Counted from the first letter of the stretch, positions 6,910 to 15,601 are shown. The stretch is DNA of 16,071 nt from Desulfobulbaceae bacterium (GCA_030627725.1 DAOVSZ010000020.1:1-16071); one strand, 5' to 3'. Notes: generated from the sequence alone by a model not told the origin. Numbers and translations: made by a program.

Positions 6910-8004
6910 CTAGTTTGGCAGATTGAGCTTGATGACTTGTCCGGATTTCTCGGGAAGAGCAACCTTCTTATCATTCAGGTGCAATATGACGCCGCCTGCA
7001 TTTCCGATATGAAGATTAAATTTCTCTTCGGCTTTCCATATTCGGCGTGATCCTTTCATGAAAAAGGCCTCTGCAGGTTCCTGGTCGTCTATCTGGATCG
7101 TCATCCAGGTCATTTCCTGAAAATGGGCCTTAAGAGTGTATTTGAAAGGACGTACAATCACCTTTTCTTCCGTTTTTTCGATCGGAGGGATGACAGAAGA
7201 ATCCTTTGTAGTCAAATTGCTTTCCGTTGCGGATTTTTGGTTTGTATCTCTCGCAGAATCATCGTGTGCAGGTTTATTTGATGAGTCGTCCTGTAAGGTT
7301 TCTTCCGGCTGTTCCGGCAGAGGCTCCCGGTGCTCCTCAGGAGACGGGATTGTGTCATCTGTTATTTCAGGTTGTCTTTGCGGGGCACTTCGTGTGGTTT
7401 CCGTTTGTTCTCCAAGTGTTTCAGAAGAGAGCGATGGAGGTGTCTCCTTTTGTTCGTCTGGAGCAATCTGCTCTGATTCAGGGAATTGCACTTCATCGCT
7501 GGAAGGAGTAACAGGTGACGAGATGTCATTTTTTAGGGAAAGACTCTGGAACACCGGAAGAGTCTGGAGAATAAGATATCCAAGTACTATGAAAAGTACA
7601 ACTGCCGGAATGATAAAAGATTTTCGAACCTTGGCGGATGATAGATGTGGGCCAGATTCTCTTGCGATAACTTGGCCGGTGCTGCTGATGCCGCGTACAG
7701 TGTCGGTTGCTGGAGCGCTGTCTCGCTGATAAAGATCAAGGGCTTTCTGCGTGTTGATACCGAGATGCCGTGTATAGAGTTTGATAAATCCTCGAACAAA
7801 GACATCAGCTGGAAGATTTTCCCTGTCATCTGCCTCTATGGCCTCTATAGCGGTCCCCAGGATACCTGTTCCTTCATATAGTTCATGGATTGAGACCTTG
7901 CGCTTCAGCCGTTCGTTTTTAAGATAAGATCCAACGGTCTCGAATGGTTCCGGAGGTTGGCCGGAATTTTGAGAGTCAGCGTTATTTTTTTTGGAAAGTT
8001 GCAT
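6910..8004 (-). CDS. rodZ: RodZ-like cell-shape protein (HTH - TM - DUF4115)
   Basis: This 364-residue bitopic membrane protein is organised as in RodZ, the factor that links MreB filaments to the elongation machinery. A cytoplasmic helix-turn-helix domain (about residues 21-94) includes FETVGSYLKNERLKRKVSI and VFVRGFIKLYTRHLGI. A basic stretch leads to a single membrane helix at about 129-149. A long P/E/S/T/D-rich linker (about 155-284) would span the periplasm, and a compact DUF4115-type beta domain (about 285-364) follows, with MTWMTIQIDD and FNLHIGNAGGVILHLN. In this setting the HTH normally contacts MreB rather than DNA. The gene starts 12 bases after the surA-like stop with little Shine-Dalgarno signal, which suggests coupling. 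The stop codon abuts the heptad repeat. No mreB is in the window. Naming it rodZ rests on architecture; the sequence of the linker is not conserved. Confidence 0.85.
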   Translation of the reverse strand: MQLSKKNNADSQNSGQPPEPFETVGSYLKNERLKRKVSIHELYEGTGILGTAIEAIEADDRENLPADVFVRGFIKLYTRHLGINTQKALDLYQRDSAPATDTVRGISSTGQVIARESGPHLSSAKVRKSFIIPAVVLFIVLGYLILQTLPVFQSLSLKNDISSPVTPSSDEVQFPESEQIAPDEQKETPPSLSSETLGEQTETTRSAPQRQPEITDDTIPSPEEHREPLPEQPEETLQDDSSNKPAHDDSARDTNQKSATESNLTTKDSSVIPPIEKTEEKVIVRPFKYTLKAHFQEMTWMTIQIDDQEPAEAFFMKGSRRIWKAEEKFNLHIGNAGGVILHLNDKKVALPEKSGQVIKLNLPN

Positions 8005-8016
8005 GAATCACTAAGG

Positions 8017-9012
8017 TTATAATATTTTCTTGATGTACGCTTCTTCGCGAAGCTCTCGCACCCATCTGTCAAACTGTTTTTTCATCTCTTCCTCTTGGAG
8101 TATATCCAGGATGTTCCGTTTAACCGTTTCATACGGAGCCTGCACAACCATATCACCATCTTTAACCGAGAGGAGCATAAAAATCTGATATCCGGATTCC
8201 GCAGGCGTCTCTACAATCGTACTGATTGCACCGGGTTTTAATTTCAGGACGGCTTCTTTCATATATGTTGCCATCTCTTCCGGGGTAAAGACGCCGATGT
8301 CACCACCGTCAACTGCCGAGGGGAGGTCTGAATGGGCCTTTGCCAGATCTTTGAAATTCTCACCGTTAATTAATTTCCGCCTGATTTCTTCGGCACGTTT
8401 TCTTGCCTCTTCCTTTGTCCTCGACAATTTTTCGCTCCAACGAATGCCCATCTGAAGTATATGATATCCGTCCGTCGATGAGGCCTTGGAATAATTCTTT
8501 GTGTAATAGTCGGTCATTCTTTCTTCCGTGATAACGATTTTTGACCTGATTTCAAAATTTATCAGCTTGGTGCGCATGATAGACCACTTGAGGGTATCAC
8601 GATAAGCCTCTTCAGAGATCCCTTGATTGCTGAGAGTTTCAAGAAATGACGTGCGAGAGAGATTGGTCCGGGACAGAATTTTGTAAAACGCGCTGTCGAT
8701 ATCTTCATCAGAAACTGTAATGTGCATCTTTTCGGCACGCTGTTGCACAAGAATTTTATCGATAAGAGATGAAAGGAGTTCCTCCCGAGCATTCTGAAGC
8801 GCTTTGTTGATAGTATTCGATGGAGTTTTTTGAAGAATTGACTGAAAAAGATTTTTACCTTCTTTTTCCAGTTCGGACAGAGTGATAATGTCATTGTTGA
8901 TTATGGCAACAACTCGATCGACAAGTTCAGCCCTGGAAGGTTGCGGAAATGTAATGAAAACTGCCAGGAAAAAAATAATTGTGGACAAGGGGCGGATTGA
9001 AAGAGCTTTCAT
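8017..9012 (-). CDS. surA: SurA-like periplasmic chaperone / parvulin peptidyl-prolyl isomerase
   Basis: This predicted 331-residue periplasmic chaperone assists outer-membrane protein folding. The start at 9012 was chosen because it gives a clear signal peptide (MKALSIRPLS then a hydrophobic run, cleavage probably after SRA at residue 28). Reading the frame from 9171 would add 53 non-signal residues overlapping mfd. The mature protein opens with ELVDRVVAIINNDIITLSEL, the typical SurA N-terminal domain (about 29-150), followed by one parvulin domain (about 183-285) with YHILQMGIRW, ARKRAEEI, FKDLAKAHSDLPSA, GGDIGVF and ESGYQIFMLL. Escherichia coli SurA has two parvulin domains; only one is visible here, as in many delta-proteobacterial versions. 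It lies 85 bases after mfd and 12 before the rodZ-like gene, and in the same gene group as bamA, the complex it would deliver clients to. Confidence 0.87.
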   Translation of the reverse strand: MKALSIRPLSTIIFFLAVFITFPQPSRAELVDRVVAIINNDIITLSELEKEGKNLFQSILQKTPSNTINKALQNAREELLSSLIDKILVQQRAEKMHITVSDEDIDSAFYKILSRTNLSRTSFLETLSNQGISEEAYRDTLKWSIMRTKLINFEIRSKIVITEERMTDYYTKNYSKASSTDGYHILQMGIRWSEKLSRTKEEARKRAEEIRRKLINGENFKDLAKAHSDLPSAVDGGDIGVFTPEEMATYMKEAVLKLKPGAISTIVETPAESGYQIFMLLSVKDGDMVVQAPYETVKRNILDILQEEEMKKQFDRWVRELREEAYIKKIL

Positions 9013-9097
9013 GTCGGGTGGCCTTGATTTTGTTGTGAGTGGTTCATGGTACTTTGTGAATGTGTATATGGTACATTCTTTTTCAAAAAAAATCATT

Positions 9098-12000
9098 CTA
9101 AAGGAGTGCTTGAATAATCTTTTTTGCAGAGTGCAAACTGTCTTCCGAAGAGTCATCAGGAAGCGTGACAATGAGTTTTGAGTCTGGTGTCAGGCGTGCT
9201 CTGTTTTTCGATTGTTTGATGAACTGGAGGATTTTCTGCGGATCAACAGGGGTCGGATCAAGAAAGGAAAAAACCAGTGAGGCCGGGCCCTGTTCAAGTT
9301 TGGCGATTTTCAGTTTTTTGAAGTCCTGTTTCAGAGACATGATTTTCAGAAGATTTGTCGTCTCGAGAGGTATCGTACCGTAACGGTCCCGCAGTTCGTC
9401 CTGAAAATCGAGCAGTCCTTCTTCAGTATCAATACAGTTGCATCTCCGGTAGGCGATATATCGTTGATTGGTGTCAGTGATATAGCTGTCTGGTATGAGA
9501 GCTGAAATATTGAGATTGATTTCCGGGTCCACTGCCTCGGTTTCAATAAAATCTTTGTTTTCCCCGGAGCTTTTTTTCAGGTCATCAACTGTTTTCTGTA
9601 AGAGATCCAGGTAGAGGTCATAGCCTATCGCTGCAATGGTGCCGCTTTGTGAAACACCGAGAATGTTGCCGCCGCCGCGGATCTGGAGATCGCTCATTGC
9701 CAGTTTGAATCCTCCTCCGAGTTCGTTATAGTCCATGAGCGCCCGCAAACGTTGCTGCGCGTCTTTGGAGAGCCCTTCCATGGATGGAACAAGGAGATAG
9801 GCATAGGATTGTTCGGAGCTTCGCCCGACGCGTCCGCGCAGCTGGTATATTTCAGCAAGACCGAGCCTGTCCGCTCTGGTGATAACGATGGTGTTGGCAT
9901 TTGGGATGTCAAGGCCCGATTCAATAATTGTTGTGCATACAAGAACATCAATTTCTTTCCTGACGAACCGGACCATGATCTCTTCGAGATTTTTGCCCGG
10001 CATCTGGCCATGGGCAACGGCTACACGGGCCTCCGGGACCAGCTTCTGGACCGTGCCGGCCATTTCGTGGATCGAGCGGACCCGGTTGTGCACCACAAAG
10101 ACCTGACCGCTTCGTAAGAGTTCCCGGCTGACCGCCTCTTTGATCACAAGATCATCATATCGGGCGATAAAGGTCTTGATCGAGCGGCGATATTGCGGCG
10201 GGCTGCTGATTATGGAAAGGTCCCGAACACCAAGAAGAGACAACTGAAGGGTTCTGGGTATCGGGGTTGCAGTGAGGGTCAGGACATCAATGCCGGAACG
10301 AAGCCGTTTCAGCTTTTCCTTGTGGGTGACTCCAAAGCGGTGCTCTTCGTCGATTATAAGCAGCCCCAGTCTCCGGAAACGGACATCTTTTGAAAGCAGT
10401 CGATGCGTACCGATTACAATGTCGACTGAACCCTCGGTGAGTCCTGCGATGATCTTTTTCTGGTCAGATGGCGAGCGGAATCTGTTCAGGCTTTCGACAG
10501 TGACCGGAAAACCCTCAAAACGTTCGCGGAAAGTCTGTGCATGCTGTTCAGCAAGGACGGTGGTCGGGACCAGCAGGGCAACCTGACGATTGTCGGCAAT
10601 CACCTTGAAGGCGGCCCTTACTGCCACTTCTGTTTTCCCATATCCGACATCCCCGCACACCAGCCGGTCCATTGTCCTTTTTGAAGTGAGATCATCAATG
10701 ACATCATTAATTGCCTTGATTTGGCCGGATGTTTCTTCGTAAGAAAAGGATTTCTCGAGTTCGTGATACATCTCGTCCGGCATCGAAAACGCATATCCTT
10801 CAGCGAGTTTTCTCCTGGCATAGAGATCCAGCAGGTCCATCGCCACCTTCCATACCGCTTCCTTGATTTTTTTCTTGGTGTTGGACCATGCCTTGCCGCC
10901 GAGTTTGTCGATTTTCGGGACCCTGTCAGTAAGGCCCTTGTACTTTGTGATATTGCCGAGTCTGTCAACAGGTACATAGAGTTTGTCGGATCCCGCGTAT
11001 TCAATTTCCAGAAAGTCTTTTGCTATCTTCTCAAGAATGAGGTTTGTAATGCCTTTATATATACCAAGGCCGTGAGAGGTATGGACGACAATGTCACCGG
11101 TCTTCAGTTCTTCGAAGCTGACAGCCGGAGCGCCTGCTTTCTCTTTTCTTCTCTTTCCCGGTTGAAGACGTTTTTCGCCAAAGAGTTCATTCTCGGAAAT
11201 AATATGCAGCTTTTCATCCGGCAGATCAAACCCTTCGGAAAACGGCTGAGCAACAAGCATGATCTCCCTGCAGTCTGATTCCTCAGGAAGGAAAGGGGCA
11301 TCAATGAGAGAAGTCTGGATGTGATACGGAAGAAACATCTCAGCCAGATGCTGTGCTTTCCGTCTGGATTTACTGGCGAAAAAGACCTTGTCGCCCTGGG
11401 CCAGCCATACTCTTACTGTATTTGAGAGAGCGCCCAGGAGACCGTATTTTTTTCTTTGAAGATCAATCTCCTGTTTAATGAGCGTATGGTTTCCTGAAGT
11501 GATCGTGAATGTGCGATGAACGGGAGATACAGTAGAAGGATGGTCGTTTGAGATCTCAGGACTTTGAAAATCATAAAGTGATATGCGTTTTCGATTGTCG
11601 AGGAGGGTTTCTATACCATCCCTGGTAACAAAAAGAGATTCAGGTGGAAGCGCCGGGGTCCCTGAATTCCCGGCTTCTTGAAAATTTGCCTCGATACGTT
11701 CCCAGGTAAGACTTGCCTGACGGTTGATGCCGGTTGTGTCAATGGTAAAAGAAAGTGTGTTCTCAGGGAGATATTCCAGTGGAGATGATGTCTCGGGATA
11801 AAACAGCGGGAGAAAAAATTCAATCCCGGGGAATTTTATGCGGGAGGAAATTTTTTCAAGCATTCTCTCTGAATCATCCTCGTTCCAGTTGTACGTGGTC
11901 GCAGCTTCTCTGAATCTCCTGCGTAACGAAGTTTGTTCATCCGTGCCTGGATCAGGGAAAAGAATATCACCTGCCGGCAGGAGGATGGCCTCTTCGACTT

Positions 12001-12613
12001 CATTGATGGAGCGTTGTGATATTGGGTCGAAATGGCGAATGGACTCAACAGTGTCACCAAAGAAGTCAAGCCGTAAGGGAGAATCAAAGCCGGTGGCAAA
12101 GACATCGAGAATGCCGCCACGAATACTGAACTCACCGACCGTCTGCACAAGAGAGGCTGATTGATAGCCGGAGCGGATGAGACTGTTCACCAGTTCGTCC
12201 ATGGGCGTTTCTTCCCCGCTGATAACGAGTTCAGCGAGTCTGTCAAGAAGGTCTTTGGGGAGAACGCGGCGAAACAGGGCCTCGACTGATGCAATAACTA
12301 TGAAAGGAGGTTCTGTATTGAGGATTCTGAACAGGGTCGCGAGGCGGCCGGCAACGGTTGAGGGATCCGGCGAAAGGGGTGTGTAGGGAGGGATGTCGTA
12401 CCCAGGGTAGTGAAAAACAGGTTTGTCGGTAAAGAAGCCGATGTCCTGTTCCAACGCAGCAGCCTGAGTCTCGGACGGTACGACTGCCAGGATAGGGGCA
12501 GAGGACACTGTTGCCGTTCTGGCCAGCAGAAGGGCCACGGCGCTGCCTCTCAGTCCGGTTACGGTAAGAGGAGCGGACCTATTTTCTTTAAGCGCCGATA
12601 GAAGATTGTTCAT
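9098..12613 (-). CDS. mfd: Transcription-repair coupling factor Mfd
   Basis: This full-length 1171-residue ATP-dependent translocase displaces RNA polymerase stalled at DNA lesions and recruits UvrA. In order it shows the UvrB-like N-terminal module (YPGYDIPPYTPLSPD near residue 70, GGILDVFATGFDSPLRLDFF near 170), the RNA-polymerase-interaction domain with GDIVVHTSHGLGIYKGI near 505-520, and then the RecG-like motor. The motor includes Walker A GDVGYGKTE (Lys near residue 660), the DEEH box near 755, LTATPIPRTLQLSLLGVRDL, ESGLDIPNANTIVITRADR and YQLRGRVGR. A TRCF C-terminal domain with YIAYRR closes it. A perfect AGGAGG (complement of 12621-12626) precedes the ATG at 12613 by seven bases and overlaps the bamA stop codon, indicating translational coupling. 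The next gene, surA, begins 85 bases after its TAG. Confidence 0.98.
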   Translation of the reverse strand: MNNLLSALKENRSAPLTVTGLRGSAVALLLARTATVSSAPILAVVPSETQAAALEQDIGFFTDKPVFHYPGYDIPPYTPLSPDPSTVAGRLATLFRILNTEPPFIVIASVEALFRRVLPKDLLDRLAELVISGEETPMDELVNSLIRSGYQSASLVQTVGEFSIRGGILDVFATGFDSPLRLDFFGDTVESIRHFDPISQRSINEVEEAILLPAGDILFPDPGTDEQTSLRRRFREAATTYNWNEDDSERMLEKISSRIKFPGIEFFLPLFYPETSSPLEYLPENTLSFTIDTTGINRQASLTWERIEANFQEAGNSGTPALPPESLFVTRDGIETLLDNRKRISLYDFQSPEISNDHPSTVSPVHRTFTITSGNHTLIKQEIDLQRKKYGLLGALSNTVRVWLAQGDKVFFASKSRRKAQHLAEMFLPYHIQTSLIDAPFLPEESDCREIMLVAQPFSEGFDLPDEKLHIISENELFGEKRLQPGKRRKEKAGAPAVSFEELKTGDIVVHTSHGLGIYKGITNLILEKIAKDFLEIEYAGSDKLYVPVDRLGNITKYKGLTDRVPKIDKLGGKAWSNTKKKIKEAVWKVAMDLLDLYARRKLAEGYAFSMPDEMYHELEKSFSYEETSGQIKAINDVIDDLTSKRTMDRLVCGDVGYGKTEVAVRAAFKVIADNRQVALLVPTTVLAEQHAQTFRERFEGFPVTVESLNRFRSPSDQKKIIAGLTEGSVDIVIGTHRLLSKDVRFRRLGLLIIDEEHRFGVTHKEKLKRLRSGIDVLTLTATPIPRTLQLSLLGVRDLSIISSPPQYRRSIKTFIARYDDLVIKEAVSRELLRSGQVFVVHNRVRSIHEMAGTVQKLVPEARVAVAHGQMPGKNLEEIMVRFVRKEIDVLVCTTIIESGLDIPNANTIVITRADRLGLAEIYQLRGRVGRSSEQSYAYLLVPSMEGLSKDAQQRLRALMDYNELGGGFKLAMSDLQIRGGGNILGVSQSGTIAAIGYDLYLDLLQKTVDDLKKSSGENKDFIETEAVDPEINLNISALIPDSYITDTNQRYIAYRRCNCIDTEEGLLDFQDELRDRYGTIPLETTNLLKIMSLKQDFKKLKIAKLEQGPASLVFSFLDPTPVDPQKILQFIKQSKNRARLTPDSKLIVTLPDDSSEDSLHSAKKIIQALL

Positions 12614-12620
12614 GGGACAA

Positions 12621-12626
12621 CCTCCT
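12621..12626 (-). promoter_or_regulatory. Perfect Shine-Dalgarno of mfd overlapping the bamA stop
   Basis: On the minus strand the sequence reads CTAGGAGG: the TAG stop of bamA (12627-12625) shares bases with AGGAGG. Seven bases then lead to the mfd ATG at 12613. This is the strongest ribosome site in the window and decides the mfd start. Confidence 0.85.
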
Positions 12627-15396
12627 AGAACGCCCCTCCGATACTGAAATCCCAGTTGTCCTGGTCCTCATCGTCAACCCGGTCCAGATTGTACCCCCAT
12701 TCGAGGCGGAGCGGACCCATGGGAGAGAGCCAGCGGAAACCAACCCCGGCGCTCTTTTTGATATTGCTGAAGTCCCAGTCATCTTCGGTTGCATAGACAT
12801 TTCCGGCATCGAGAAAGACGACTCCGTTCAGGCCTGCATCCTTGACCAGAGGAAAGATGATTTCCGAGTTATAATACCACATCTTGTCACCGCCGATGCG
12901 GTCTCCTGTCAGGGGATCTTTGGGGCTGATATTGCCGGATTTAAATCCACGGATCGTGCTGATGCCGCCAAGATAAAATTTTTCATAAACCGGGAGCTTG
13001 CCGCCGGAGTTTTCAGTCACATAGCCGGCAGCGCCTTTCAGGTGAAAGGTGGTGGAGCGATAAAAGGGAAAGTACCAATTGGTGGCGCCCTGCATTTTTG
13101 TAAAATAACTGTCTCCGCCAAAGGGGCCGCCGGCATATTTGGTATCGATCCTGTGCTGGGTCCCCTTGGTCGGGTTGAAGGGGTGATTTCTGGTATCTCG
13201 AACGAAACCCAGCTTTGCGTAACTCGTCACGTTGATATCCAGTGAGTCGAGGATGGCGGTTGAGGCGTTTGCCCTGTTAATATCAGTGAGATCCGTCTTG
13301 TCGTAGCCGTAACTCCAGTACGCCTTCCATTTTTCCCAGACCGGGTAGCCGAACCTGACTGTGAATCCCTGCGAGTTCTTAGTATAATCGTCATATTCCT
13401 TTTCCCAGTCATAAAGGTCAAAACCAAAGAGAAGTTGTGAGTCATTTAAGCGCGGTTCTGTAAAACTCAGGTTATACCGTGTGGATGTGCCGCTGAAATT
13501 TGCCTGCAGGGCAAGACGCTGGCCGCGACCCATGAAGTTATTCTGGCTGATTTCACCCATGAACATGAAACTGTCAACAGAACTGTATCCTGCTCCGATG
13601 CTGAAGGTCCCGGTCGGTTTTTCCTTCATATCAATGACAATATCCATGAGTGTATCATCCATGGCGGGTTCAGGAGTGATCGTAACGTCCTCAAAGAACT
13701 GGAGCCGTTGCAGTTTCTCATGGCTCTTTTTGAGCGCGGTAGCATCAAAGATTTCTCTTTCCTGCAAGGTCAATTCTCTTCTGATGACTTTGTCTCTGGT
13801 ACGTGTGTTGCCTTTTATTATTATCCTGTTAACATAGACAAGATCTCCTTTGTATAGAGAGATCTCGACATCTATTTTTTTGGCTGTGGCGTCTTTATGA
13901 ACGATGGGTTTTGCTTCGGCAAAGGCATAGCCTTTTTCAGCATAAAAGTCGGTAAGTCGCAGGATATCTTGCCGAAGAAGTCTCCGGCTGAAGAAGTCGT
14001 TGCTGCCAAGAGAGGTCATGTTCAGCAAGACCCCTTTTTCTTCTATCAGTTCTCCTGAGAGGTCCAGTTTGCCTACCTGGTAACGTTCACCTTCTGAGAT
14101 GTTGAAGGAGATATAGAGCCAGTTTTCCTCCTGTCTTATATCAGGGATCCCGACTTTGGCATCGATGTAACCGTTGTTGTGGTAGTAAGCGGCAATTCTG
14201 GCCGCATCCTGTTCGACGATGTCCCTCTTCAAAAGACCGGATTCAGTCAGCCAGGACATGAACCACCGCTCGGAAGTTTCGATGATCTTTTTGAGTCTTT
14301 TTGTTTGGAAGGCCTTGTTGCCGACAAATTTTACTTCTTTTATGTAGACTTTTTCCCCTTCTTCAATCACGAATCTGACATCTACCCGGCCCTCTTTGGG
14401 ATGACTGAGTTTTGCAGAAACCTTTGTGTTGTAGAATCCCTTTTCTTTATAAAGGAAACGGATTTTTTCTATTGATTTTCGGACCTCTTCCGAGTTGATA
14501 ATATTGTTTACCTTAACTGAAATGACATCTCTGATTTCATCGTCTTCCAGTTCGTCATTGTCAACGATCAGCACCTGGCCGATGACATCTTTTTCCACAA
14601 CACGAAAGACGATCTTTTTCCCTTTATCCGTTTCTGAAACATCGATTTTTATATCTTCAAAATAGCCCATTTTAAAGATGTTTTTTATGTCCTGACTGAG
14701 TTTGTCCGGTTCATACCTGTCCCCGGTTCTACTGTTGATGTTGCGGAGGATGGCACCGCTGTCGATACGCTCATTCCCGGTGATTTCAAGGACTGCTATC
14801 TGAAAATATCTGCCGGTGAATGAAAGTATCTCGCCGATGATCTGGTTCATTACTTCCGGCAGATCATTGATGGTGTCAGCGCTTTTATAGAAATAGGTAG
14901 GCGCGCCTTCTGCGAGGATATCAAAGATAATGATATCGATACTGATCTTATGGCCCAGGCGAGTCAGGCTGCCTGCTGCGACATAATCTGTTCCTGCCGG
15001 AGGTGAAAATTTCCGCAGTTCTTTAAAGGAAGGCGGCCAGGCAATAGAATAATCAAGTTTCATCGCTGCAACGTCCCTTGGAATCAGAGTGAGATCCTTA
15101 CTCGCAAGGGTCTTTCCCATGGTTTCGTCCGCGGTAAGAGCAAGGGTGTTGGAATCCTTCACCGAGTTGATCTTTAAAGGGAGAAAAAGAGTATTCTGTT
15201 TGCTGGATGAAGTGAATGAAGAGCCTGCCAGGGATGTGATCATTTGTCCTTCCGAAGCGGCAAAGGCGGATGGGAATGGGTGTGTCGTTGCGACAAGCAG
15301 CTCGACAATAATTTTTATGAGGGCTGTTGAGGGCGACCAGCTCAGAGTATGATGGCGGAGGATATGGAGAAATCGCTTCTGTTTACGTTGATTCAT
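12625..15396 (-). CDS. bamA: Outer membrane protein assembly factor BamA with extended N terminus
   Basis: BamA inserts beta-barrel proteins into the outer membrane. The frame encodes 923 residues, over 100 more than the E. coli protein. A basic N terminus with a hydrophobic segment (about 24-47, ending PSAFA) looks like a signal peptide with a long n-region. Residues about 60-195 form an extra domain with LFLPLKINS, TDYVAAGSLTRLGHKISIDI and a helical end, resembling TolB-N / CsgG-type folds. Five POTRA repeats follow: about 197-270, 271-348, 349-436, 437-517 and 518-592, each beginning with a strand such as IAVLEITGN or VNRIIIKGN and carrying the GYFED or KGFYN type turn. The barrel starts near 597; STIRGFKSG (residues 813-821) holds the conserved (V/I)RGF motif, and the chain ends in phenylalanine as expected. 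It is first of the six minus-strand genes; its own ribosome site is weak. Confidence 0.96.
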   Translation of the reverse strand: MNQRKQKRFLHILRHHTLSWSPSTALIKIIVELLVATTHPFPSAFAASEGQMITSLAGSSFTSSSKQNTLFLPLKINSVKDSNTLALTADETMGKTLASKDLTLIPRDVAAMKLDYSIAWPPSFKELRKFSPPAGTDYVAAGSLTRLGHKISIDIIIFDILAEGAPTYFYKSADTINDLPEVMNQIIGEILSFTGRYFQIAVLEITGNERIDSGAILRNINSRTGDRYEPDKLSQDIKNIFKMGYFEDIKIDVSETDKGKKIVFRVVEKDVIGQVLIVDNDELEDDEIRDVISVKVNNIINSEEVRKSIEKIRFLYKEKGFYNTKVSAKLSHPKEGRVDVRFVIEEGEKVYIKEVKFVGNKAFQTKRLKKIIETSERWFMSWLTESGLLKRDIVEQDAARIAAYYHNNGYIDAKVGIPDIRQEENWLYISFNISEGERYQVGKLDLSGELIEEKGVLLNMTSLGSNDFFSRRLLRQDILRLTDFYAEKGYAFAEAKPIVHKDATAKKIDVEISLYKGDLVYVNRIIIKGNTRTRDKVIRRELTLQEREIFDATALKKSHEKLQRLQFFEDVTITPEPAMDDTLMDIVIDMKEKPTGTFSIGAGYSSVDSFMFMGEISQNNFMGRGQRLALQANFSGTSTRYNLSFTEPRLNDSQLLFGFDLYDWEKEYDDYTKNSQGFTVRFGYPVWEKWKAYWSYGYDKTDLTDINRANASTAILDSLDINVTSYAKLGFVRDTRNHPFNPTKGTQHRIDTKYAGGPFGGDSYFTKMQGATNWYFPFYRSTTFHLKGAAGYVTENSGGKLPVYEKFYLGGISTIRGFKSGNISPKDPLTGDRIGGDKMWYYNSEIIFPLVKDAGLNGVVFLDAGNVYATEDDWDFSNIKKSAGVGFRWLSPMGPLRLEWGYNLDRVDDEDQDNWDFSIGGAF

Positions 15397-15419
15397 AGGA
15401 GTTCTTTTTCTGAATAGTT

Positions 15420-15601
15420 AAGGAATGTACAATAAATAACTTGAATAAATTAATGTCTTTTTCGGAGTCTCGCAGGCTCGCTTACCTGCCGTCTTCTTCG
15501 TTGTTCGTCGCTCACATAACCAGTTATGCTCTCTCCTCGCGCCTTGAATACAACAAAAAAACCTATTAATTTGTGTTCAAGTTATTTATTTCCCGTTCCT
15601 A
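15420..15601. mobile_element. MITE-like element with imperfect terminal inverted repeats
   Basis: The ends of this roughly 180-base stretch are inverted copies. AATAAATAACTTGAA at 15431-15445 is perfectly complementary to 15576-15590; AAATTAAT (15447-15454) matches 15565-15572; and the outer AGGAA (15421-15425) matches TTCCT at 15596-15600. The interior of about 110 bases holds a perfect small palindrome CATAAC-CA-GTTATG (15515-15528) and the 30-base segment shared with 6827-6856. It encodes no protein, so if mobile it is non-autonomous. A target-site duplication is not evident. It sits just upstream of bamA and could affect its transcription. Confidence 0.6.
15461..15490 (-). repeat. Dispersed 30-base repeat, copy B
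   Basis: Read on the minus strand, this segment contains GGTAAGCGA then CCTGCGAG and CTCCG. It matches the plus-strand segment 6827-6856 (copy A) at 26 of 30 positions. Within it GCAGG and CCTGC can pair as a short hairpin. Copy A lies in the rodZ-recO gap and copy B inside the inverted-repeat element upstream of bamA. Confidence 0.7.

Noticed and set aside
9013..9171. N-terminal extension of the SurA-like protein from an upstream ATG at 9171
   Set aside because: The added 53 residues overlap the end of mfd and precede a textbook signal peptide that starts at 9012, so the longer form would hide the export signal.
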